Source: UBA9300 sp032260385 (GTDB taxonomy: Bacteria; Bacteroidota; Bacteroidia; Bacteroidales; VadinHA17). Taken from it: a DNA stretch of 64,000 bases. Position 1 is the stretch's first letter, and each line of letters opens with the position of its first letter. Below are positions 1-7,442 of this stretch, piece after piece. Under the pieces are notes generated by a model. It saw only the letters and a program-made list of their open reading frames with translations, had not been told where the DNA came from and searched no databases. The DNA is taken from assembly GCA_032260385.1 (NCBI GenBank), contig JAVVEL010000001.1, positions 62,001 to 126,000 on the forward strand, read 5' to 3'. Position numbers and translations under genes: made by a program.

Positions 1-2
1 AT

Positions 3-2351
3 TATCCGATTATGTGGGAGGCTTACCGTAATGGCATCGCAGTACCTGGTGTTGATGATCCGGCTGATGTGACAGCTGCCAACCAGGAAGCCACTGAAGA
101 GATTTTTGATTTACTGGGAGGATATAATCCTTTCAATGTTCCTGATGACCAGATTGTGGATCTTAATGGCAACATTAATCCGAATGCCTCTTACAAAGGT
201 GATTATAAAGAAGCAGTGGATTGGCTGGGAGCACTTACACAAAAGGGTCAGCGCCAGAATGTAGATATGAATTACCAGGGAGCTACTGAAAAGACTGATT
301 ACTACGTTTCACTGGGTTATCTTTTTGAGGAGGGATTTATTATTGAGTCCGATCTTCGCAGAATATCCGGACGTGCCAATGTTAATTTCCAGGCTACGGA
401 ATGGTTGAAAACAGGTTTTAAAGTCAATGTATCCAACAGGGAACTGAATTATGCCCAGACCGGAAGCAGCACTACCTTTGTTAACCCTATCCGCTTTACA
501 AGGGGAATAGGCTCAATATATCCGGTATGGCTGCTTAACAGGGAGACAGGTAAATATATCCTGGACGATAATGAAGAAAGGCAGTTTGACATATATGATA
601 CCCGTGCCGGCGGCGCCAGTTCAGGCCGGCATGTTATTGCTGAAATACGGTGGGACCAGGATACTGATGTAATATCCTCACTTGGTGGCAAAACCTATCT
701 TGAATTTTCCTTTACCCAGGACTTGAAATTTACTGTCAATGCCAGCATCGACCAGCGCTTCAGTTACAATACATTCTACAACAATCAACTGGTTGGTGAC
801 GGAGCACCGGGCGGACGTACCTATAAAACTTACCGACGTAACAATTCATACAATTTCAACCAGTTGCTCACATATAACAAGACATTTGGAGTACATGGAT
901 TGGATATTACCCTGGGTCATGAGAACTATGCATACAAATATAATTACCTGAGTGGAGCCAGAACACAGCAGATTGCTGATGACAATACGGAACTCATCAA
1001 TTATGTAACAATAACGAGGAGCACCTCCTATGAAGACAATTATACTACCGAAGGTTATTTTGGTCGAGTGAACTATGATTATGACCAGAAATATTACATC
1101 TCAGCTTCATACAGGAGAGATGGTTCATCCAGGTTTTATAAGGATAACCGCTGGGGAGACTTCTGGTCAGTAGGCCTGGCATGGAGAATGGACCAGGAAG
1201 CATTCATCCAGAATATAGATTTTATTGATCTCATTAAACTCAGGGTATCCTACGGTGAACTGGGTAATGATGCCGGAATAGGTTATTATGCCAGCCAGGG
1301 ACTTTATTCACTTGGCTATAACAACCAGGCAGAGCCAGGGATACTTCAGGATAAACTGCCTGCTGAAGACCTCGTCTGGGAGTCAAATAACAGTATGGAT
1401 CTGGCTATTGAATTTGGTTTGTGGAACCGCCTGTCCGGAGCCCTGGAATTCTATCACCGTATCTCCGAAAATCTTCTTTTCAATGTACCTTTGCCACTGT
1501 CAAGTGGTGTTAGCTCCAAGGCTCAAAATATCGGAGCCCTGTTTAACCAGGGAATCGAGTTCCAGGTTAATTATGACATAATTAAATCGCAGGACCTGCA
1601 ATGGACTCTTGGATTTAATTTGACCACCCTGAAGAATGAATTTACAAAATTACCCCAGGAAGAGATTATAGCTGGTTCAAAGAAACTGATGGAAGGCCGT
1701 GGAATCTATGATTTCTGGTTGCGCGAATGGTGGGGAGTTGACGAGGACGATGGAGCAGCCCTCTACAGGGCTGATGATGTAGAAGCTTCCTCGGTGAGAA
1801 TAAAAGGAGCCGATACACTGACGACTGATATCAATAATGCCAGATACAAGTATTCCGGAAGTGCCATCCCAGATATTTTTGGCTCTTTCTCAAGTAATGT
1901 TCGTTACAAGGGAATACAGCTGAGTTTTATGTTTACATACCAGGTAGGCGGATTGGTGCTTGATTATAACTTCCAGTCAGCTATGAGCTCAGGCACCTAT
2001 GGCACGGGATATAGTACCTATATCCTTAATCGCTGGCAACAGCCGGGAGATAAGACTGATGTTCCAAGGATGGATGATTCACAGACGAGCAATTTCAATG
2101 CCACGTCCACTCGCTGGCTGACAGATGCTTCCTTCCTTAATCTCAGGAATGTGGTACTGTCATATGAGATACCAAGAAGTTTTACCAGCAGGATAGGGGT
2201 GACCAGGGCAAGTGTTTATTTCAGCGGAGAAAACCTTTTCCTGATAAATGCACGAAAAGGAATGAATGTGCAGCAGAACTTTGCCGGCACTACCTCCAAC
2301 GTATTTACGCCAAACAGGGTAGTGAGTATGGGCTTAAATGTTAACTTTTAA
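3..2351 (+). CDS. SusC/RagA-family TonB-linked outer membrane protein, 5' end outside window
   Basis: C-terminal part, about 780 residues, of a SusC-like TonB-dependent transporter. These form an outer-membrane barrel that imports oligosaccharides or peptides bound by a SusD partner. The frame is open from the first bases, and the ATG at 12 lies inside the barrel, so the true start and the signal peptide, carboxypeptidase-like and plug domains are upstream. Visible are alternating aromatic beta strands typical of the family and an ending in NVNF, the usual aromatic C-terminus of barrel proteins. The family is usually near 1000 residues, so about a fifth is missing. The susD gene follows 11 bp later. 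The substrate cannot be told from sequence. Confidence 0.93.
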   Translation, partial: YPIMWEAYRNGIAVPGVDDPADVTAANQEATEEIFDLLGGYNPFNVPDDQIVDLNGNINPNASYKGDYKEAVDWLGALTQKGQRQNVDMNYQGATEKTDYYVSLGYLFEEGFIIESDLRRISGRANVNFQATEWLKTGFKVNVSNRELNYAQTGSSTTFVNPIRFTRGIGSIYPVWLLNRETGKYILDDNEERQFDIYDTRAGGASSGRHVIAEIRWDQDTDVISSLGGKTYLEFSFTQDLKFTVNASIDQRFSYNTFYNNQLVGDGAPGGRTYKTYRRNNSYNFNQLLTYNKTFGVHGLDITLGHENYAYKYNYLSGARTQQIADDNTELINYVTITRSTSYEDNYTTEGYFGRVNYDYDQKYYISASYRRDGSSRFYKDNRWGDFWSVGLAWRMDQEAFIQNIDFIDLIKLRVSYGELGNDAGIGYYASQGLYSLGYNNQAEPGILQDKLPAEDLVWESNNSMDLAIEFGLWNRLSGALEFYHRISENLLFNVPLPLSSGVSSKAQNIGALFNQGIEFQVNYDIIKSQDLQWTLGFNLTTLKNEFTKLPQEEIIAGSKKLMEGRGIYDFWLREWWGVDEDDGAALYRADDVEASSVRIKGADTLTTDINNARYKYSGSAIPDIFGSFSSNVRYKGIQLSFMFTYQVGGLVLDYNFQSAMSSGTYGTGYSTYILNRWQQPGDKTDVPRMDDSQTSNFNATSTRWLTDASFLNLRNVVLSYEIPRSFTSRIGVTRASVYFSGENLFLINARKGMNVQQNFAGTTSNVFTPNRVVSMGLNVNF

Positions 2352-2362
2352 TACTGACAGCT

Positions 2363-3853
2363 ATGAAAAATATTGTATATAGTATAGTTTTTATTTTTGG
2401 AGCGTTCTTAATTTTCTCAGCTTGTTCAGAGGATTATCTTGAGATCTTGCCAACAGACGGTGTTTCTGATGCCGGGGTGACTTTTTCTACCGGTACCGCC
2501 ATGGCTTCACTAAATGGAATTCACCGGGCAATGTATGTTCGTTATGGAAGCCAGGGGCGTGTTGGCATAAGCTCATGGTATTACCATATTGATGAACAGG
2601 GTGAGGACATGGTTTTTAACTATGCCACCTGGACCACTCACCTGCGCTGGCTGCACAGAAGTGCGACAAATTCTTATAACGAATCTCCCTGGGGGATGTT
2701 TTATGCCTGGATCGTAAATGCCAATATTCTTATCAACGGAATTGATGAGAATACGACAGGAAGCCAGGAGGATAAGGATTATATTGTCGGGCAGGCATTG
2801 GTTTACCGGGCCTTCCTGCACTATCAGCTGGTGCAGCAGTGGGCCAACCGCTATGTGCCCGGAGGAGGCAATACACAGCCTGGTGTACCCTATATGAAGA
2901 CAGCAACCTCAGAGGGTCAGCCAAGAAATACTGTGGAAGAGGTCTATACTTATATCAACCAGGATCTTGATGATGCCATCATTCTTCTGGAAGGTAAATC
3001 CCGTAAAAACAAGTCACATATAAATGTTGATGTGGCACGTGGGATTAAAGCAAGGGTTGCCCTTACAATGGGTGAATACCCCAATGCCATTACTTATGCC
3101 CAGCTGGCAAGGGCTGATTATGAATTGATGGACTCTGCAACATATTCCCTCGGTTTCAGAATGGGATCTGAATCCAGTGGTGAATATATGTGGGCAAGCC
3201 AGATACAGGAAGACCAGACCGATAAGTGGGGGAACTATGGTGCTTACCTTTCCAGAAACTTCAGTTCTACCAGTATCAGAAGAAACCCCCGGTCTATTTT
3301 TTCAGTGCTCTATGATCAGATAGCCGATACGGATGTTCGTAAAACCTTATGGGATCCTACAGGCGAGCACCTGGCTTTACAGGCCAGCGGTATTGAGATT
3401 GTTGCAAGTGCTGCACGATATCCTTACACCAACCAGAAGTTTATCGCAGTAAGCACCGCTGACAGTCGTGTTGATGTTCCACATATGCGTGTCTCCGAAA
3501 TGTACCTTATAGAAGCAGAGGCAGAAGCAAGGCAGGGACATGACGATCTTGCAGCAGCAGCACTGTATCCAATGGCAGTTGCCCGTGATCCTTCATATAC
3601 CCTTTCAACAAATACAGGACAGGATCTTATTGATGAGATAATGATACAGCGCCGTGTTGAATTGTGGGGTGAAGGACAGCGCTTCTTTGACCTCAAACGT
3701 CTCAACCTGCCCCTGGACAGGACAGGAGGAAATCATTCATCCTCAATTAACGGAACCCTGATGGAGGTGCCTCCGGGTGATAGCCGCTGGACATCACTGA
3801 TACCCCAGGATGAGATGGATGCCAATCCACTCATGACGCAAAATGATCTGTAA
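2363..3853 (+). CDS. SusD/RagB-family nutrient-binding outer membrane lipoprotein
   Basis: Surface lipoprotein that caps the SusC transporter encoded 11 bp upstream and helps capture the nutrient. The first 21 residues are a lipoprotein signal ending in the lipobox FSAC, with Cys21 as the lipidation site. The body shows SusD features: helical TPR-like stretches (for example RGIKARVALTMGEYPNAITYA) and the C-terminal family signature IQRRVELWGEGQRFFDLKR. The length of 496 residues is normal. The two genes form a SusCD pair. No glycoside hydrolase, sulfatase or peptidase lies downstream within the window, so the substrate class stays open. A terminator follows the stop codon. Confidence 0.93.
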   Translation: MKNIVYSIVFIFGAFLIFSACSEDYLEILPTDGVSDAGVTFSTGTAMASLNGIHRAMYVRYGSQGRVGISSWYYHIDEQGEDMVFNYATWTTHLRWLHRSATNSYNESPWGMFYAWIVNANILINGIDENTTGSQEDKDYIVGQALVYRAFLHYQLVQQWANRYVPGGGNTQPGVPYMKTATSEGQPRNTVEEVYTYINQDLDDAIILLEGKSRKNKSHINVDVARGIKARVALTMGEYPNAITYAQLARADYELMDSATYSLGFRMGSESSGEYMWASQIQEDQTDKWGNYGAYLSRNFSSTSIRRNPRSIFSVLYDQIADTDVRKTLWDPTGEHLALQASGIEIVASAARYPYTNQKFIAVSTADSRVDVPHMRVSEMYLIEAEAEARQGHDDLAAAALYPMAVARDPSYTLSTNTGQDLIDEIMIQRRVELWGEGQRFFDLKRLNLPLDRTGGNHSSSINGTLMEVPPGDSRWTSLIPQDEMDANPLMTQNDL

Positions 3854-3868
3854 GAACCAGGTCATTTG

Positions 3869-3903
3869 AAAAAAAAAGGGCTGCCGGCGGCGGCCTTTTT
3901 TTT
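3869..3903 (+). terminator. Rho-independent terminator after the SusCD pair
   Basis: A-tract, GC-rich hairpin (left arm around GGGCTGCC, right arm GGCGGCC, loop GGC, one bulged G) and a run of eight T, starting 15 bp after the susD stop. The flanking A and T runs also pair, so it may work in both directions. Confidence 0.8.
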
Positions 3904-3955
3904 ATGTATTGACTCACACCGCTGGCATTGAAATGGCTTTCTGCTGGCACAGGCC

Positions 3956-4082
3956 TCACCCCGAATTCCCTGGCTTCGCCGAGTTGGTTACCATCACCCC
4001 GAATTCCCTGGCTTCGCCGAGCTGATTACCATCACCCGAATTCCCTGGCTTCGCCGAGCTCGTCACCATCACCCGAATTCGG
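3956..4082. repeat. Tandem repeat, 37-38 bp unit, about 3.3 copies
   Basis: Three near-identical units begin at 3956, 3994 and 4032, and a partial fourth at 4069. The core is GAATTCCCTGGCTTCGCCGA, and each copy ends in a form of ACCATCACC. Units 1 and 2 are 38 bp; unit 3 is 37 bp through loss of one C. A second short pair follows: TCGGTTCCATTATTCCATTA near 4088 and almost the same sequence near 4174. The stretch from 3854 to 4244 otherwise holds only the terminator and a promoter. I see no credible gene in it. Confidence 0.85.
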
Positions 4083-4182
4083 GATCATCGGTTCCATTAT
4101 TCCATTATTAACTCGGGCATTCTGCCCTCGTTGAGCTCGCAGGACTCATTTGTCTTCAACAAATTCGCGCTGCTCGGTTCCA

Positions 4183-4213
4183 TTGTTCCATTAAGAAAAT
4201 CTGAATATCTTTG
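4183..4213 (+). promoter_or_regulatory. Bacteroidetes-type promoter for the class V aminotransferase gene
   Basis: TATCTTTG at 4206-4213 matches the -7 consensus TAnnTTTG. ATTG, an imperfect -33 element, ends 20 bp upstream. Transcription would begin about 25 bp before the ATG at 4245, which decides against the longer open frame starting at 4131. Confidence 0.6.
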
Positions 4214-4244
4214 TAAACCTTATTATTACCTATCTTGGAAAGCC

Positions 4245-5717
4245 ATGAATGAACTGGAAGAATACTTTAAGCAATACAGGGATAATATAGTGGGCATTGA
4301 TGCTCATTATGATTCTCCTTACGGGAGACAGCCTCTTATCTACTGTGACTGGATTGCCAGCGGAAGATTGTACGAGCCCCTGGAAAAAAAGGTCAGCGGT
4401 GATTTCGGCCGGTTTGTTGCCAATACACATACAGAGACCAGTGAAACAGGAAAACGAATGACCCGGGCCTACCATGAAGCACAGAAAATAATCAAAAAAC
4501 ATGTGAATGCAGGCCCCAATGATGTACTTATTACCGCAGGATCGGGAATGACAACCGTCATAAACAAGTTTATGCGAATTATGGGCCTTAAGAATTGCCA
4601 GCATACAGACCTGCCATGCCTGAAGAATATTGATAAGCCGGTTGTTTTTATCAGCCATATGGAGCATCACTCTAATCAGACTTCATGGTATGAGACTCTC
4701 ACGGATGTTGTTATTCTCCCGCCCGGCGACGGCCTGCTGGTTGACCCGGGGATATTGAAGAAGGAACTGGGAAAATATGAAAACAGGAAGTTTAAAATAG
4801 GTTCATTTACGGCATGTTCCAACGTTACGGGTGTGAGCACACCTTATTATGAGCTGGCAAAGATAATGCACGAACATGGAGGCATATGCCTTGTTGATTT
4901 TGCTGCATCCGCACCCTATGTTGATATAAATATGCATCCTCCTGATCCTATGCAAAAGCTGGACGCAATCTTCTTCTCGCCCCATAAATTCCTTGGCGGA
5001 CCGGGGTCTTCAGGAGTAATGGTTTTCGATGCGGCACTGTATAACAGGGAGGTTCCCGATAATCCAGGCGGAGGTACGGTAGACTGGACGAATCCCTGGG
5101 GTGAATATAAGTATGTGGATGACATAGAGGCAAGGGAAGATGGAGGCACACCAGGCTTTTTGCAGGCTATACGTACAGCACTGGCAATTAATCTTAAAGA
5201 GCAGATGGGAACAGCCAGGATAAAGGAAAGGGAAGACCAGCTCGTAAAAAGAACCTTCAGGGAACTAAGAAAGATTAAGGGACTTAAGATATTGGCCGAT
5301 AATGTGGAAGAAAGGCTGCCGGTATTCTCCTTTTATATCCATGATATACATTATAACCTGGTGGTGAAGGTTTTAAGCGACAGGTATGGTATACAAACAA
5401 GGGGAGGTTGTGCATGCGCAGGTACTTACGGTCATTACCTGCTGCAGGTATCATACGATGAAAGCCATGAGATCACGGAAAAGATTAACAGTGGTGACCT
5501 GTCTGAAAAACCCGGCTGGATAAGGATGTCGCTGCACCCTACCATGACTGATAAGGAGATGGATCATATACTATCTGCAATAAGGGAAATATCTGAAAAT
5601 AAAGAGATCTGGAGGAAAGATTATATTTACAGGAAGAAAAGTAACGAATTTGTACACAGGAATGAGTCTGAAACCTCAGGTGAACTAGTGAAAAGCTGGT
5701 TTAATATGAATGCTTAA
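4245..5717 (+). CDS. Class V aminotransferase, cysteine desulfurase-like PLP enzyme
   Basis: A fold-type I PLP enzyme of the cysteine desulfurase/selenocysteine lyase group, 490 residues. The PLP-binding lysine is K248 in FFSPHKFLGGPGSSG. Upstream lie the SHMEHHSNQTSW motif and VDFAASAPYVDIN, with the PLP-contacting aspartate. Near the C-terminus GGCACAGTYGH carries Cys389 and Cys391, where desulfurases keep their catalytic cysteine, though this sequence context is not that of classical IscS or SufS. It is longer than SufS (about 410 residues). I chose ATG 4245 because a promoter lies at 4206-4213 and the upstream codons read through repeat-like sequence. A GNAT-like gene follows 9 bp later, probably co-transcribed. 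Substrate unknown. Confidence 0.8.
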   Translation: MNELEEYFKQYRDNIVGIDAHYDSPYGRQPLIYCDWIASGRLYEPLEKKVSGDFGRFVANTHTETSETGKRMTRAYHEAQKIIKKHVNAGPNDVLITAGSGMTTVINKFMRIMGLKNCQHTDLPCLKNIDKPVVFISHMEHHSNQTSWYETLTDVVILPPGDGLLVDPGILKKELGKYENRKFKIGSFTACSNVTGVSTPYYELAKIMHEHGGICLVDFAASAPYVDINMHPPDPMQKLDAIFFSPHKFLGGPGSSGVMVFDAALYNREVPDNPGGGTVDWTNPWGEYKYVDDIEAREDGGTPGFLQAIRTALAINLKEQMGTARIKEREDQLVKRTFRELRKIKGLKILADNVEERLPVFSFYIHDIHYNLVVKVLSDRYGIQTRGGCACAGTYGHYLLQVSYDESHEITEKINSGDLSEKPGWIRMSLHPTMTDKEMDHILSAIREISENKEIWRKDYIYRKKSNEFVHRNESETSGELVKSWFNMNA

Positions 5718-5726
5718 AAATTCATT

Positions 5727-6929
5727 ATGGTAATCAAAGAAGTTATAAACAGGAGGGACAGTAAAAAATTTCTCAATTTTCATAAGTCTCACTACAAAGG
5801 TGACCCAAACTGGGTTTGTCCGCTAGATTCAGAATTCAATGCAGTTTTTGACCCCTCAAAGAACAGGACATTCAGTCATGGCATACTGAAACGATGGCTT
5901 CTTTACAACAGTGGCGAAATCATAATGGGTCGTATCGCTGCCTTTATCGATTATAACCGGTCAAAAGCATACAGGCAGCCAACAGGCGGGATAGGCTTTT
6001 TTGAAGTGATAAAAAATGAAAAGGCTGCCTTCCTCCTCTTTGATACGGCAATAGCCTGGTTAATGGAGAACGGGATGGAAGCCGTTGATGGCCCTGTGAC
6101 CTTTGGGTCCAATGAATCAAACTGGGGCTTGCTGGTAGAAGGTTTTGTCCAACAGGGCTACGGGATGCCCTATAATAAGGAATATTACAGGGACATGTTT
6201 GAGAAATACGGTTTCCGTAACTATTTTAACCAGTACAGCTTCCACAGGGATATTGCATCAGTGAATGTCTTCCCGGAGAGGTTTATGAAAATAGCTGACT
6301 GGATAAGCCGGAGATCAGGCTATTCATTCGAACATTTTTCCTTCCGTAATCCTGATAAATATGTTAATGACCTTGTTGATATCTACAATACTACATGGTC
6401 TGAATTCAGGGAGGACTTCCAGCCCATGGTGCCTTCTGATTTCAGGGAGACCGTACGGAAGGGCAAAGCCTTCCTTGATGAGGAATTAATCTGGTTTGCA
6501 TATCATAATGAGGAACCAATTGCATTTTTTGTGCTCTATCCTGACCTTAACCAGATACTCAAGCACCTTGATGGCAGGCTGCATCTCCTTAATATTATCA
6601 AATTCCTCTACCTGAAAAAAAGGAAGGCCATGACACGTATGAGGGCAGTTGTGGCCGGGGTGAAACCGGCTTTCAGGAACAGCGGTGTTGAATCAGCCAT
6701 CTTCAAATGCCTCTATGATGTATTTATGAAAAAAAGATTTTACAAAGAACTGGAACTGTCTTGGGTGGGCGACTTCAATAAGCCCATGCTCTCAGTTTAT
6801 AAGGCCATTGGCGCGGAACAGGCCAAAACACACGTCACCTACAGGTATATGATAAATAATAACATAGAATTTATTCGCCTGGAGGATGAAATGAATGACC
6901 TGGTTGAGAAGAAAGAAGAAAAATCGTAG
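5727..6929 (+). CDS. GNAT-like (YghO-type) acyltransferase-fold protein, function unknown
   Basis: A 400-residue cytoplasmic protein with no signal peptide or membrane segment. The N-terminal pattern (HKSHYKGDPNWVCPLD, later GRIAAFID, GGIGFFEV and VDGPVTFGSNESNWGLLVEGF) resembles a family in Bacteroidetes and Firmicutes often labelled hypothetical, YghO-like or GNAT N-acetyltransferase. The C-terminal part has the beta-alpha pattern of a second GNAT-like domain (ELSWVGDFNKPMLSVYKAIGAE). It follows the aminotransferase by 9 bp and is probably in the same transcript. No small-molecule substrate can be assigned. Family placement is from memory of similar proteins. Confidence 0.65.
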   Translation: MVIKEVINRRDSKKFLNFHKSHYKGDPNWVCPLDSEFNAVFDPSKNRTFSHGILKRWLLYNSGEIIMGRIAAFIDYNRSKAYRQPTGGIGFFEVIKNEKAAFLLFDTAIAWLMENGMEAVDGPVTFGSNESNWGLLVEGFVQQGYGMPYNKEYYRDMFEKYGFRNYFNQYSFHRDIASVNVFPERFMKIADWISRRSGYSFEHFSFRNPDKYVNDLVDIYNTTWSEFREDFQPMVPSDFRETVRKGKAFLDEELIWFAYHNEEPIAFFVLYPDLNQILKHLDGRLHLLNIIKFLYLKKRKAMTRMRAVVAGVKPAFRNSGVESAIFKCLYDVFMKKRFYKELELSWVGDFNKPMLSVYKAIGAEQAKTHVTYRYMINNNIEFIRLEDEMNDLVEKKEEKS

Positions 6930-6946
6930 AATTTGACGGGTAATTC

Positions 6947-6977
6947 TTTGTGTTTTAATAATTCTTGATTAATTTTG
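6947..6977 (+). promoter_or_regulatory. Promoter of rpmE2
   Basis: TTTG at 6947-6950, 19 bp, then TAATTTTG at 6970-6977. This is a perfect match to the Bacteroidetes -33/-7 promoter, 43 bp before the start codon. Confidence 0.8.
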
Positions 6978-7020
6978 CGAGCCCTAAGAGTAAGAAATTT
7001 AAATATAATAAACAGCAGAG

Positions 7021-7287
7021 ATGAGAAAGGGAATACATCCGGAGAATTACAGGTTTGTCGTGTTTAAGGACATGTCGAACAATACATCCTTTTTAACAAA
7101 ATCTGCCGCTCCCTCCAGGGAAACGGTTAAATGGGAGGATGGCAACGAATACCCTCTGATTAAACTCGAGATATCCGACACATCACATCCTTTCTATACA
7201 GGTAAGATGAAACTGGTTGATACTGCAGGAAGGGTAGATAAGTTCATGAATCGATATAAAACGCATATTGATAAAAAGAAAAAGTAA
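7021..7287 (+). CDS. rpmE2: 50S ribosomal protein bL31 type B
   Basis: Protein of the large ribosomal subunit, 88 residues. It begins MRKGIHPENYRFVVFKD and contains SHPFYTGKMKLVDTAGRVDKF, the bL31 signature. It lacks the CxxC zinc-binding cysteines of type A L31, so it is the zinc-independent type B paralogue, which in other bacteria replaces the zinc form under zinc limitation. It has its own promoter and its own terminator and so appears to be a single-gene transcript. No Zur site could be recognised by eye. Confidence 0.95.
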   Translation: MRKGIHPENYRFVVFKDMSNNTSFLTKSAAPSRETVKWEDGNEYPLIKLEISDTSHPFYTGKMKLVDTAGRVDKFMNRYKTHIDKKKK

Positions 7288-7307
7288 GACAAACTGAATT
7301 TGTCTGT

Positions 7308-7336
7308 AAAGCCTCTGGTTATCAGGGGCTTTTTTT
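7308..7336 (+). terminator. Rho-independent terminator after rpmE2
   Basis: Stem AAAGCCTCTG / CAGGGGCTTT with one T-G wobble and a GTTAT loop, followed by a T run, 20 bp after the rpmE2 stop. Confidence 0.85.
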
Positions 7337-7421
7337 ATGCCTCCCGGGGCAGTGAAGACTGGCATAATCATTGCTGGAAGGAGAAGGGTCAAAAAAATAA
7401 GTGATTTGTGAAAACAAAATG

Positions 7422-7429
7422 TAATTTTG
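7422..7429 (+). promoter_or_regulatory. Probable -7 promoter element of lon
   Basis: TAATTTTG matches TAnnTTTG and lies 13 bp before the ATG, implying a very short leader. The nearest TTTG upstream (7405-7408) is only 13 bp away, so the -33 element is not clear. Confidence 0.45.
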
Positions 7430-7442
7430 ACCTGTCAGAAGT

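Noticed and set aside
3956..4082. Possible CRISPR array
   Set aside because: The units are contiguous with no unique spacers, and no cas gene is present.
3928..4134. 68-codon open frame across the 38-bp repeat
   Set aside because: It is made of repeat units and has no promoter or family; period 38 is not a multiple of 3, so it does not keep a coding frame.
4131..4244. N-terminal extension of the class V aminotransferase
   Set aside because: It lies upstream of the -7 promoter element at 4206-4213 and is not like the family; the ATG at 4245 fits.
4230..4670. 146-codon minus-strand open frame
   Set aside because: Antisense to the aminotransferase; composition is that of a shadow frame.
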